Shown in pieces: positions 52,981 through 64,000 of a DNA stretch of 64,000 nt; within the stretch, counting starts at the first letter, position 1; each line of letters opens with the position of its first letter. The position numbers were made by a program, and so were the translations under genes. The stretch covers positions 1,178,001 through 1,242,000 of the forward strand of contig JAPWFG010000020.1 in the NCBI GenBank assembly GCA_028015205.1, in the 5' to 3' direction. This DNA comes from Mytilisepta virgata (lineage: Eukaryota; Mollusca; Bivalvia; Mytilida; Mytilidae). Below the pieces are notes generated by a model. That model did not search any database, was not told the origin of the DNA, and worked only from the letters and a program-made list of their open reading frames with translations.

Positions 52981-53327
52981 AATCTAATTAATAACCGATC
53001 TCTCATCGCTCCCGTTTTCTATGTCGCGTGGGAGATCTAACGAAACCCGCTTTGAGGTCACATGTGAGTGAACTGGAACTTATGAATTTATAATGATATG
53101 CAGATGAGTTGACTTCTTATCAATAAGCCAATCAAAAAAGTTTTCCTTTAGATCTAATCGTTAAAGAAGATCCGAATGAATTCTGGGGACTGACGATTTC
53201 TTCGTTAATAAAATGAGTTACATCCCTTTACCACACGATCAACTTCCAAGATCGCCGAAGCCGCAATTTCATTGGTCGAACAGGACACACCTACGGAGCG
53301 ATGAGAGATCGGTTTTTAGTTAGATTG
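52981..53327. mobile_element. MITE with ~32-bp inverted ends and 10-bp target duplication
   Basis: The left end AATCTAATTAATAACCGATC (continuing TCTCATCGCTCC) is the near-exact reverse complement of the right end at 53293-53326. The direct repeat ATACAGTTGC flanks both sides (52971-52980 and 53328-53337). The target-site duplication length suits a Mutator-like non-autonomous element. Confidence 0.88.
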
Positions 53328-53386
53328 ATACAGTTGCGACCAGTCATAACCTCTCGCCCAAGTTAACTTGCAGATCATTTCTGAGA

Positions 53387-53412
53387 ACTGCTCTAAGTTA
53401 ACTTAGAGCAGT
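53387..53412. repeat. Perfect 26-bp palindrome
   Basis: ACTGCTCTAAGTT followed by its exact reverse complement. Its half-site recurs near 53359 (AAGTTAACTTG) and at 54020-54040 (TCTAAGTTAACTTG), framing a region of AGAGCAGTC-type phrases and the 26-bp minisatellite. Confidence 0.9.
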
Positions 53413-53826
53413 CAGGAGGTAGAACAGCTTTGGTCAACAATTAGAGCAGTCCTGGTCCACGACTGCTTTTTTAGAACATCTCTGGTCAAGAATCAGAGCA
53501 TTCCTGGTCAACGACAGCATTTGCGACGATATCATTTCATTTCATCAATTGTTATAGAATTGATCATCATCATTATTATAAAATTCATCATCAGAAGCCA
53601 TCCCCCCTTTTTTGATAATTTCTTACACAAGACTGAGAAAAGATCTTGAGTAAGAAATTATATATAAAAAATAACCAAAAAAATAACACAAAATTAAAAT
53701 AAAACAAAAAGTAATGAAATTGAAATAAAAAAAAAAATTATATATATATCTCAAAGAAACCCGAAACATAGAAGGAATGATGTACGCAATGTCAGGTCAG
53801 TGATACGATCTATGCCATGAATGTTA

Positions 53827-53990
53827 TAGAACTGTTCTAGCTCGTGACAGGTTAGAGCTGTTCTAGACCATGACAGGTTAGAGCTGTTCTTGACCATGAC
53901 AGGTTAGAGCTGTTCTTGACCATGACAGGTTAGAGCTGTTCTTGACCATGACAGGTTAGAGCTGTTCTTGACCATGACATCTTAGAGCAG
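53827..53990. repeat. 26-bp minisatellite, about six units
   Basis: The unit TTAGAGCTGTTCTTGACCAT plus GACAGG is repeated in tandem. The last four units are nearly identical, and the first units carry TAGCTCG or TAGACC variants. Confidence 0.93.
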
Positions 53991-55516
53991 TCAGAATCGG
54001 TCAAGATTCTGTTCTAGAGCAGTCAAGATCTAAGTTAACTTGCTCAGAGTGTTATGTCTGCACCTAACTGTAGGCGACCTAGTTTCTACTTCAGAACCAA
54101 GGAGTTTCTTCCTCGCGGAAAGCTCTGTCCTTATAGATGGTTCTGGCTTTACCCTTTTGGTCATTTTGGCATTTTTTTTCTCTTCAACTTTTTGGATTAT
54201 TTTTTTTTTTGGTTTTCAACATTTAATGAGTCGTTAATTGACGAAATGTGCACATCTTATGCATCAAAATTGGTATCAAAGAATTTATCAGAAAATTGGT
54301 CGACATGACACAGTTACTGTTATGTTATCTGTATACTCTGTTACAATTTTATTTACAGTAAGATATAGAATCCATCTAACACAGCTGAACACTTTGGATT
54401 TGACTCTAATGCTTAGTAAGGACAAAAACGAATGTATGATACATGACATGAAAAACTTGTTAAGTACTCCTTCTAGAATTTAATGCAATTCCATAAATTT
54501 TATAATAAATTTAAAAGTTATGGCCATGAGTTTTTTCTTGATAAACATATCCAGAAAAACAGAAAAAAAGTGCATTAAATCAATGATATGGGTTTTCATT
54601 TAGTAATAAAATCATTTTGATATCGAAAAAAGAATACGAAACCAATAAAACAGGGAAAATTCCAAAAGTTCATAATCCAAAGACAAGCCGGATTTGTCAG
54701 AATACCAGCACTACAAACATGTACTACAAAGACACAACCAAATGAGTAAAAAACACGTAGCTAACTAAACAGAACAAGAAAGCACAAAAACTAAAGCTTT
54801 TGCAATGAAAAATCCCACACAAAAAAACGGGAGTGAAATCGGGTGCTCCGGAAGGGTAAACATGTCCTGTTATATAAACGACAGCCGCCAAATTGCAAGC
54901 AAGAAAAATCCAGTTAGGCGAAGAGTCAATTCCAGTATATAAGGAGGTCTACTTGAAGATATCTATTCACATTTATGAGATAGAAACTTCGTCTCGGTCA
55001 ATAAGTTCCTGATGACGATCGTCAAATTTCTGGAGTAATGATATAAAGAGAGTTGTGTATTGTTTTGTCGATATTGTTTCAACAGAATTATTAATAATAT
55101 CTTTCTAAAGTAACTTTTGTTAGAAGGATTAAAACACCTGTCTTTTTTCAAATAATAATTAGAAGATAAAGTGTCCTGTTATGATAGATACCATACCTTA
55201 TTATTCTAATAGTTTATTTAATGTATTGCTACCATTTCTCGGTAATAAGGTGTTGACCTACCCTTTTGACAACATTACAATATGTAATTCCCACACAAGT
55301 CTATTATACTTTGTTGTCACCACCGATGTGTTTTTATATCTTAAATCAATGTTTTATTTATATGCTTCACCCCTTGTCATATTTTCAAACAAAATAGAAC
55401 TGATCAATAAATGATAAAGTCAACAATTAAGTATTTCAAAATGATACTGCAAAAAAGCATTAATGTGAGATAAAATTTGATTTCGTCCCAAATGTAATTG
55501 ATGAAGCAATTCAGGT

Positions 55517-58500
55517 ATGGTAAGTACATAGTTTTAGTTATTCTAACATTATTAAGAATATTTTTTTACGTTAACGTCCAACGGTTAAACAAAGATGTTT
55601 ATGTTGATCCTTATTTTGTTATCACACAATTTATTATCTTAGTACATGTGAAAATCAGGCCACACCAAACTGATTTTTAGTTCTTTGGATTTCGCCGTTG
55701 CCGCTTTATTTTGCAAAAATGCTGAAAATTCGCCCTATAGAAATTAAAAATAAAGAGTTCGCCCGCTCCTAAAATTTTGGTGTGGATTTTCTGCATTTTT
55801 TGCAATATTGTAGTAATAAAAACAATGTGCCGCAGGTAAATTTGATCTTCGCCTAAAAAATGCCCTTGAGAAAAAAATTAAAATTAAAATTACGCTCGCT
55901 CGTACCTATTTTTGCCATAAAAAACCCAAAGAACTAAAAATAAATTTGGAGTGGCCTGATCAGCATTTGTGCAGCAAATTAATGTACAGTTTATGATAGC
56001 AATTGTAATGTAACTAATGGTTAATCAGGCTCTGAATTAGGAATAAGTGGTAAAGCAGTCCATCTCTATACACAGTTAATGAATTAAACTTTGAACTATA
56101 TTTACATTAACTAAGTAAAAGTTAAAATTGAGCTGGAATCACTATCGATTTTAAACCTATAAATGAAAAAAGTAGTAATTGTTTTCTGTATTTCCGTTAT
56201 ACAAATGTCAGTTTTTCGTGCACTTCAACTTTAAAACAATTGATCTTTTCATTGCTATGGAACAATCTTTCAGATGTATGTATTGATAAGCAATCGTGAA
56301 TAAACAGTACGATTGTTTCTACACTCACTTATGCAAGAGGAATTTTTCGTTTAACGCAGTGTATTAAAACTAAATTAAAGTAATGTACATGAGAAATTTA
56401 ACTATGTAGTCGTAGATCATAAAACAAAAAGATTTTTTTTTCACACTGAAAGTCAGTGTAAGTTCTTAATTTTACTATTCTAAATTTAGATTAATTTTAA
56501 GATACTAGTTTCGATGCACAAGATATTATGTGAATATCTTGTATGTTCATTTTCATTTCCCTTACTCCACTTACTTACCACGCATTCGCAATTTGATATG
56601 AATATATTCATTTATCTCAAATTTTATTAAATTTATAGGCCGAGGATCTTACTATCGACCAAGTTCAAGGTAAGTAGATAAATTTTGCAATATTTTTTGA
56701 AAAGGAAGGTTTTAGCTATCTCAATCAAAATTGATCTTCTTTTGATTATTTCTTATTTTACAGTAAGATTTTTACATTCTCTATTGTCGATATAAGAACG
56801 CGGTACTGCTTCTCACCGATTCTTGATATTTCAATACGTTTGATTGAATTTAGTTTTCTGATTTTTGTTTTAGTCGAGGAAAGGATTAAAACCCGTAAAA
56901 TGAAGCTTGTTAGTAGTTTTACTTACTGTCTGGAAACCTCTGTTCATAAAATGGATTTTTCAGAATTTGAATACCTTAGCCAATGTGCATTGTCTAGTTA
57001 CTCGGATGAAATATGCAAAGAGCTAAGTCGTAACTGAAACAATTGAACTTACCTGATTTTGTGCAATCATGTTTTTAAAAGAAACAAAAACCTCCCGCCT
57101 ATGGAATTTTCAATGTAAAAGGGAGATAACTCTTCCTATGAGATTTTATAAAATTAAGTATTACGACACCCTGATTCATGAAATATGCACAAAGTGCATT
57201 GAAAATATTTAAAATAAGAGTTTTAAAATTTTAGGATAGGTCTCAGAGGAGTTAATAAGTTCAGGTTATTCATTTTTCAAAATTTTTAAGTGCTTTAATT
57301 TTTCTATTGGAAATTCCTCATTCAGAACCATTTGTGAGGTATACAAACATAACCTTTATAAACAACTTTACAATTTTTCTGTTTTCTTGGACGACTCAAT
57401 AATTATAGTATATCTAATCTTGAAATGCGAATACCTAACAATCTACAACGAGTTACCGAACAACACATTAATTCACTAGTGCGCGTAGCGCACGAGTGAA
57501 TTATTAGTGTTTTTCGGTCACGAGTTGTAGATCTTTGGTATTCGAATTTCAAGATTAGTTATTCTGTTTATTACATTGAAATATTCCATGTATTCAGAAT
57601 TTTTAACGAGAAAATACAATGTATTATGTTTTTATATGATTACGCGTCGACCATTGTATCACTTTCTAGAGTGAATTATGACTTTCGATTTCACTCGGTG
57701 AATTATCGAATTCGATTTCACTCGGAAATCCCGATATTTCACCTCACTCAATATAATAAGGTTAATTAATCAACAAAATATTGTCTAATAATTCTAATGT
57801 TTAGATTTTCAAAATGCTAAAAATCCATTTTATGAACTGAGGTGTCCAGACAGGAACATTGTATTGATGCACTTCAAGATGTGCGAAAAAACCCGTATAG
57901 CATATGTTGCATATAGTACTACCGAACCCCCCCCCCCCCAGGTCGTATTTATATCTTTCTATAAAATGAAGATCAGTAATAAAGCTTTTTTGCTTTCTTC
58001 TACTATCGTGTTCCAGTATTAAATGGGTTAATTTCTCTAAAGTTTTGTAATTCCTTTTTGAATGCGTCCATAAAAGTTTAGTGTTATGAAGTTATTGCTT
58101 TTTAATTATAAGTTTGAATGTTAGAGTTTCAGGAACTATTCAATATATTTGATAAGAACGGATGTGGTACCATTACAACAGAAGAATTAGAAAGAACTCT
58201 AAGATCATTAGGACATTATTCATCTGATGCGGAGTTGAAACGTACGATTGAAACTTTTGATGAAAAAAGTAAGTCTAAATAGTGCTTCGTGATCAAGATA
58301 TAGTTCAATGGTTGGTTGAGGTTAATTAAATTTCTGTAATTTTGTACATTTTCATTTTCATTTGAAAATTTGTTTGCTCTGATCTTGGATTAAAAGAGAG
58401 CCTTTGCAAGATAAGTAATACAAGAGGCTGTCAGATTGACAGGAAACCGGATTTTCCTGCATGAAAATGATGTTTGCAAATCTGCACTCCCAAACAGGAT

Positions 58501-60373
58501 CAAGTGAAAAAAATAAATGAATTTTTGTAGGGTTCAGAAATGGAAAGGCCAAAATCAATCTTGACCTCCTATTTATCGTAAGTGACATAATATTGGAATT
58601 TTAGAGAGCATATAAGTACACACACATTTGTTCAGCAGAGGTTGGTAGGCAGAAATCATGAAGTCAATAATGACAGAAATTCGTCAACGAGATTATAAAT
58701 TACCTGTATCCATTGTTGGACACTGCTAAAGTCATCGGATGGAACTGCTGAATATCTCATTTTCTGCTGTATAAAGAGCCACAAATATGCCACAAAAAAA
58801 GTAATAACTTGACAACAACAAATGACCATCACACAGAAACGACTTGAACTGCCATTTTTCAATTTTTTTTTTCAAGAACCATAGCTCCTGAACGGTGTAA
58901 GTGAAAATTGTCAATATCGAAATTGACCTCAATTTTGTCATCAGTAACAACATATTAAAATTTGAAAAGCTTTCGTTGAACAGTTCATAAGTTATCACAC
59001 GGACACCACTGGAAAAGCCATTTTTCAATCTTTCAAGAACCATAACTCTTGAACGGTGAAAGTGAAAATTGTCAGTATCGAACTTGACCTCCATTTTGTC
59101 ATCAGTAACAACATATTAAAATTTGAAAAGCTTTGGTTGAACAGTTCATAAGTTATCACACGGACACCACTGGGAAAGCCATTTTTCAATCTTTCAAGAA
59201 CCATAACTCCTGAACGGTGAAAGTGAAAATCGTCAATATCGAACTTGACCTCCATTTTGTCATCAGTAACAACATATTAAAATTTGAAAAGCTTTGGTTG
59301 AACAGTTCATAAGTTATTGCACGGACACTGTTTGGCAGCCGTCCGCCCGTCCGCCCGCCCGCCCGCCCGCCCGCCGTACATCACCAAATTAATAACCGAT
59401 ATTTTCCTATGAAAATCCGGTTAAAAATCCATCCAAGGAATTATTTGTTTTCAGTTCAGTAAACATGTGTGGTTGTGCCATGTGTTTGACTTTTTTGTCT
59501 TCTGATCTATTTTTTCATCGGCGAAACAGATGACAGTTTTTACAGAAACAATTCATCAGAAATTTACTGTTTCTGATATGATACCACATATGAAAAATAT
59601 GAACAGATGAATTTGTTATAGGTATATACTTACGTCGATGCTATAGGTGTCTTGTTCTTGCTACTTAAAGTTTTGGTTTATTGTTGAAGAAAAAACGACA
59701 ACTTTATGAAGAACAGCTACAAAAGCACTGTTCACTTGCTTTTTTTTTTGTTATGTTACCTGACACATCGGTCGTGTTACTTATATCCTGCTCTTAGACT
59801 TTGCTTATTATTTTAATGTATAACATAAAATATGTAATCCATTACAGAGGATGGGCTTATTGAATTTTCTCAGTTCTTGAATCTCATGGCGAAGAAATTA
59901 AAGGAAGCAGATTACGATGAGGAATTACAGCACACATTCAAATTTTTTGATAAAGACGGAAATAAATATATAAGTCCCTCCGAAATAAATCGTGTATTGA
60001 CAAGCATGGGTGAAAACTTGACTGAGGAGGAAGTTGAAGGTATGATGCAAGAGGCAGATATTGATGGAGATGGCGTGGTTTCTTATGAAGGTAAGTTATA
60101 AAAGATTGGAATAAATGGCCTTTACATTCATTTGAATCTAAACTTCAACTTTATGTACTTCTTGTTGTCTGTCAATATTCGACATTTGACGAAATATGGA
60201 CATCTTATGCATCAGAATTTGTATCCAAGAATATTCATTGTGATATTACATGAAATTAATAGCGAAAAGTTATTTATTTAAATAAAATTGCAATCATTAT
60301 TAGGAATTATTAATCCTAATGTTGTATGAAATATATTGCAGAATTTGTTTCAATGGTTTTGACAAGGCGATGA
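55517..60373 (+). CDS. CaM-E: diverged calmodulin-like protein
   Basis: Exons: 55517-55519 (ATG, then GTAAGT), 56639-56669, 58125-58268, 59848-60090, 60342-60373, giving 150 residues in phase throughout. The start is [17 protein letters not shown]. Loop 1, [12 protein letters not shown], has cysteine at position 5. Loop 2, [12 protein letters not shown], lacks the position-12 glutamate. Loop 3, [12 protein letters not shown], has lysine in place of the position-6 glycine. Loop 4, [12 protein letters not shown], is canonical. The body keeps calmodulin spacing ([19 protein letters not shown]), and the tail is SMVLTRR. The protein is predicted to bind Ca2+ mainly in EF4, perhaps EF3. Introns hold a MITE, a hairpin and a 161-bp tandem repeat. 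An in-frame alternative terminal exon is possible at 56874. Confidence 0.85.
55654..55960. mobile_element. MITE with ~38-bp inverted ends, CaM-E intron 1
   Basis: The left end ATCAGGCCACACCAAACTGA, TTTTTAGTTCTTTGGATTT pairs with the right end read in reverse, ATCAGGCCACTCCAAATTTA, TTTTTAGTTCTTTGGGTTT. The interior is non-coding. Confidence 0.88.
56874..57037 (+). other. Possible alternative terminal exon of CaM-E
   Basis: A TTTTGTTTTAG acceptor at 56873 opens a frame that joins CaM-E exon 2 in the correct phase (phase 1). It would encode [16 protein letters not shown] and about 39 more residues to a TGA. The product would have no EF-hand. Only the splice-site match and the frame support it. 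Confidence 0.25.
57411..57565. repeat. Long hairpin with GC-rich core, CaM-E intron 2
   Basis: The outer arms (TCTAATCTTGAAATGCGAATAC against GTATTCGAATTTCAAGATTA) enclose ATCTACAAC/GTTGTAGAT and a central TTCACTAGTGCGC / GCGCACGAGTGAA palindrome. It fits a foldback MITE. Confidence 0.88.
58440..59430. mobile_element. Element with AACCGGATTTTC inverted ends and 161-bp tandem core
   Basis: AACCGGATTTTC near 58446 and GAAAATCCGGTT near 59412 are exact reverse complements. Between them a 161-bp unit repeats about three times (TTTCAAGAACCAT starts at 58870, 59031 and 59192), followed by a CCCG-repeat tract (59341-59375). The minus-strand open frames across the units are repeat artefacts. It lies in CaM-E intron 3. 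Confidence 0.75.
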
Positions 60374-61150
60374 TGACAAGCGTCTCGATAGATGGTAATT
60401 TGCTCAGAATATTTGTGATTATAATCATAAAAGTTGTTTCATGACCAGCTGATAATAAGAAGACTAAAATATAATTGTTTTAATGAAACAATCATTCAGT
60501 CTCCATCCCATTGTGAGCACTGCACATATATGATGACCTTATATTATGTATTTTTCTTGACATTAGAATACTCGTTCATTAAAGAATGGTTCTTGTATCA
60601 AATTAAAACCATTTTCAACATGGTGTTACTTGTTTGTTTGTTATTAGAACATTGGACTTTCCTGTCCTCTTAATTTTTTTTTGACAGATCTGTGTGGTTA
60701 TGGTTTTAATGTATTGTCTGGCAACTAAATACTTTTTTTACTGACTTTTTGGTCACTAGCGTACGAGGTGGCATTAAACCCTTCATGGGAGTGTTATTTC
60801 AAACTTTTTCGTTTAGTAGAGTGACAGTATACGACATGCAGCTATATGAAAGCCTTAGCTATATTTACAGATGCAACGAGCACATTCTGATCCGGCCATC
60901 TAAATTATTTATCGTATTTCCCTGTGGCTATATCGACCTGCTGAGGCCTTCAGAATTTCCCGTATTTTGGCACTGTGACGTCGTAAAGAGTTGACCCGGC
61001 CCTAATATGAGCTGACCCGAATATATCAGCGACGTCATAATGTTTGACCCAACGTTGACACGAATATATCAGGAAAACATCCGGTTTTGGCGGATGGCCA
61101 TTGAAACGTAAGAAATTCCATTAAGATTGCTAGTTAACAATACGATAAAT

Positions 61151-61310
61151 TTATCATCATGTTTTCTTCAAACAAATATTGTAAAATATAAGCCGCTCGA
61201 CACAATATGAACCTTTTTAGCTCGTTCGCTACGCTCACTCGCCGAAAAAGCTTCACATTGTGTCTCGCGGCTTATATTTTACGATATACGTTTGCAGAAA
61301 ACCTGATAAT
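61151..61310. repeat. Long hairpin MITE
   Basis: GTAAAATATAAGCCGCTCGA and CACAATATGAACCTTTTTAGC pair with GCCGAAAAAGCTTCACATTG and TGTCTCGCGGCTTATATTTTAC. The pairing extends outward through TTATCATCATGTTTTCTTC / GCAGAAAACCTGATAAT. Confidence 0.9.
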
Positions 61311-61339
61311 ATGTACGTATCGTCCGCCGTAATTTTGTT

Positions 61340-61600
61340 CTAGCGGCTTGTTGGTAATCATACTGTATTGGTTTTATAGTATGTTTTATACACCATAGTG
61401 TCAATATAGAACGGGGGAGGTTTGGGTACCCATAAATCTGGTTTAACCTCCACCACTGTTCAGTTTCTGTACCAAGTCCCACTATCCTGACTGTCTGTAC
61501 TGTTGTATTCATGTTTGTATTTTGTACTTTTATTTTATTTTTTGTCTGCAGTTCTGTCAGTTGGGTTGCTTTGATTGATTGGTACATATGTATGTCATTG
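61340..61600 (+). repeat. Dispersed repeat copy (pair with 30560-30800)
   Basis: Same phrase order as 30560-30800: TCATACTGTATTGGTTTTAT, ACCCATAAATCTGG, GTTCAGTTTCTGTACCAAGT, ACTATCCTGACT, TTGATTGATTGG. Confidence 0.8.
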
Positions 61601-62059
61601 ATGACCTTTCCTGTTATCCACTTTGTTTTCTGACGAAGAATCATAATAAAATGCCCAAAATAGGCAATAAATCTAATAGAATTATAAAACATGTTGTATA
61701 GAGAAATTACTGTCATATAAACATTTTGATAAGTGTTATTTTCTGCGATTTTTAAAAAATACATACATGTATATAACCTCTCCGGTAATTCGGGTTAATA
61801 GAAATCGTCTGTTATATTTCTCGTCTGGCTGAATTTTGCAATACCGGATTTGAATTTTCATTTGATTTCTCTGTGGCAATGTTAAAGGTTCAGTCTACTA
61901 GCGTACGCTTATGGACCATATGATGTCGCTGACTTTGTGTTGTTTCAGTTCTGTCTCTGTAGTATTTGTTTTACTTATTCCCATGTGTGTTAACTAAGTC
62001 TCTGGATTTCCATTTAAGTCATTGCTTCGGTATTCATTTGTCAACATTCAATACTATAG

Positions 62060-62400
62060 GATGAATAGAATAGAGAGTGGAAACAGGGAATGTGTCAAAG
62101 AGACAACAACCCGACCAAAGAGCAGAAAACAGCTCAAGGCTACCAATGGGTCTTCAACGCAGCGAGAAAATCCCGCACCCGGAGGCGGCCTTCAGCTGGC
62201 CCATAAACAATAATGTATACTAGTGCAGCAAAATGGACGACACACTAAACTCCAAAACACAAAAATTAACCAAAATTCAAAACAAAAATAAAACCACAAG
62301 ACTAGCAAAGGCTAGAGGTTCCTGACTTGGGACAGGCGCAAAAATGCGGCGGGGTTAAACATGTTTTGTGAGATATCAACCCTCATCAGAAGAAGCCTTC
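62060..62400 (-). repeat. Dispersed repeat, inverted partner of 45405-45640
   Basis: GGAATGTGTCAAAGAGACAA, AGAGCAGAAAACAGCTCAAG, GAGAAAATCCCGCACCCGGA and GGCCTTCAGCTGGCCCATAA are the reverse complement of the copy at 45405-45640. It extends to ATGCGGCGGGGTTAAACATG near 62345. Confidence 0.9.
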
Positions 62401-63249
62401 TTCTATCAAGTTAGAGGCAGTCCTACTGATTATCCTAGCGAATATAGTAAAGTTGTAACACATTTGTTAGAAAATAAGACAATAGAAACGAAACAATATT
62501 ATCCGAATAACCCTTTAATGTGCACATCTTGTGCATCAAAATTGGTACTAAAGAATTGTATTCATACAATTCATCCTCTACTGAAATATTGCGTGATCTA
62601 CATTTACCTTACGTGACATTATTTTATTTATCTCTTGTCGAGGTATATATTTAAAATCTTGTTTCTATGTTTTTAGTAGATAGGATTTGTGGGTATGATA
62701 AATTAAATATGAAGAAAAAGGTATAGTGGTTCTTGGAAATCAGACATATATATCCAAGGTTTATTCATATTATGTAACATTTCCAATGAAAAGGGACATG
62801 ATCTAATTTTGCTCTGACAGCCCGGTGCCTGACAGCAAAGTTGGAAGTTTTCTTTTATGCTTAATCCCAAAACATATTTACAAACGTGACGCGAACTTTT
62901 CCAATAAACCTTTATTTATTCAAAATCGAACAAAATTTTTCGATTCTTATATAAGATAACAAACTCTGCTTATCCTACAAAGATTTATATAATTCTAAGT
63001 TTCTTTATGCTACAGGTATTACTCTCAGCAATATATATGACAGGAATACTATCATATAATGAATGTTATACGGAGCTTTCTGAAACTCTTACTTCTTTTG
63101 ATTTACATAAGAGTCAGTGTTTAGTAATAGATAAGGACATTCGAGAAACTGTCACAGACATTGCCGCAATCAGGTAATAAAAATGCCTTCCGACTTTACA
63201 TGGAGAAGAATAACCGAACAATAGTAGATCAGAAAAAAAACTCGCAGCT

Positions 63250-63252
63250 ATG
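63250..63252 (+). CDS. Possible ATG-only first exon of a sixth CaM-like gene
   Basis: CAGCTATG|GTGAGTTTTT has the same form as the first exons of CaM-B to CaM-E: a start codon directly followed by a consensus donor. It is spaced after CaM-E as the others are spaced in the array. In these genes exon 2 lies 0.5-4 kb downstream, which mostly falls outside the window. I saw no exon 2 before 64000. An ATG followed by GTGAGT also occurs by chance. Confidence 0.25.
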
Positions 63253-64000
63253 GTGAGTTTTTATACATTATTTTAAATTATAACCATAGCCTTCATGAGT
63301 TAACACATTTTAACAAACGAGTGCTATGCGCGAGTTGTTTAAATATGTTAACGAGTAGGCGTGGCGAAAATGATTTGTAAGAGAAATTGCTTAAGTTGAC
63401 TGACACGTGATTATTTAAAAAAACGGTTAGTTTCTGAAGTGATAGAGTGGTGTCTTTCAAAAGATACTTAATTTTCCCATGATTGTTTTTATATTTTTTT
63501 TAGTTTGTGTCATATATATGTTTGGAATGAACTGATTTTTGAAGTGAACTGGTTCATTAACATTGTGTTTGCATGTTTCAGAAGACAAAGGATCACATAT
63601 ATCTAAATCAGAAAGCGGAGCTATGTCTATGGAATAACATCAGATTTGGCATATTATTCCATGGTTTTGCTCCTCCCACCTCCATTACAATATACATGGA
63701 AATTTTCACATGTTCTCAAAACCATAGAATCACATTATAGTCTGCATGATTTACGAATGTTTCGAATGTTAAGTGATTTATTGCAGAAAAAAGTCAAAGA
63801 AAAACGTATGTTACAATTGCAATTCATCAATTCATCCTTCCAGTAGTCTTGATTGGGTAATAAAACGACTTTTTGATAGAGATGATAAAATTTGTGACTT
63901 GTATATGTGTGTTAAATTACGGTTTCATCATCTTAGGCAGAGTTGCGATGAACTTAGATGGATTTTGGTTAACCTTTTATAGTCACCAGTCAGACCTTCA
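63253..64000. other. Right-edge sequence, no gene identified
   Basis: This contains a small hairpin (63289-63360: GCCTTCATGAGTTAACACAT against ATGTTAACGAGTAGGC). The short open frames at 63646-63982 have no recognisable motif. Confidence 0.4.

Larger units (their letters stand above)
60374..63249. other. Downstream of CaM-E, repeats only
   Basis: This contains a hairpin (61151-61310) and two dispersed repeats (61340-61600, 62060-62400). The 161-codon minus-strand frame at 61279-61764 runs through the repeat and has no motif. No gene is supported. Confidence 0.5.

Noticed and set aside
58732..59255. Two minus-strand frames with near-identical protein sequence
   Set aside because: They are the same 161-bp tandem unit read twice. 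No start context or splice sites.
61279..61764. A 161-codon minus-strand frame
   Set aside because: It runs antisense through a dispersed repeat also found at 30560 and has no motif, splice context or codon bias.
63646..63982. Two overlapping short plus-strand frames near the right edge
   Set aside because: No motif, no convincing splice sites, composition like the surrounding AT-rich DNA.

Overview
This is a eukaryotic window: AT-rich, intron-containing, and full of short interspersed repeats, SINEs, MITE-like hairpins and reverse-transcriptase relics. The repeat types (tRNA-headed SINE with a CTCCGGCTTCCTCCACC core, an AGCTCACCTG/CAGGTGAGC interspersed element, tandem-repeat elements) point to a bivalve mollusc, probably a mussel. 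That identification is an inference from familiarity, not from a search.

Layout. (1) 1-10.2 kb, minus strand: the first two coding exons of a DOCK9/10/11 (zizimin, DOCK-D) guanine-nucleotide exchange factor, separated by a 9.2 kb intron that holds a MITE, a LINE tail, two SINEs and degenerate tandem repeats. The gene continues off the left edge. (2) About 10.2-11.0 kb: a divergent promoter interval. (3) 11.5-60.4 kb, plus strand: a tandem array of five complete calmodulin-like EF-hand genes, called here CaM-A (11496-16482), CaM-B (19086-22391), CaM-C (24372-34497), CaM-D (46911-51237) and CaM-E (55517-60373). A lone ATG plus splice donor at 63250 may begin a sixth. I assembled all five exon by exon. 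They share one gene structure (a start-codon exon, then introns at fixed positions and phases), yet their EF-hand loops have diverged in different ways. CaM-D is close to true calmodulin, C keeps four good loops, B keeps the N-lobe, and E and A keep mainly C-lobe loops. CaM-A also has a long repetitive N-terminal extension. (4) 36.7-38.2 kb: a Tc1/mariner element with intact 29-bp terminal repeats and a frameshifted transposase. (5) 38.9-40.6 kb, minus strand: two tandem, single-coding-exon genes for secretory-pathway, multi-pass membrane proteins of a family I do not recognise.

The rest is repeats. A reverse-transcriptase retroelement (Penelope-like suspected) is present in at least three RT-bearing copies and several 3' ends. 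A 378-bp tandem unit occurs at four loci and, in one, interrupts the RT reading frame. A 700-bp array dense in the palindrome GATATC fills part of a CaM-D intron. The clearest points for follow-up are the EF-hand array with lobe-specific decay, the tandemly multiplied splice donor in CaM-B, and the unrecognised membrane-protein pair.
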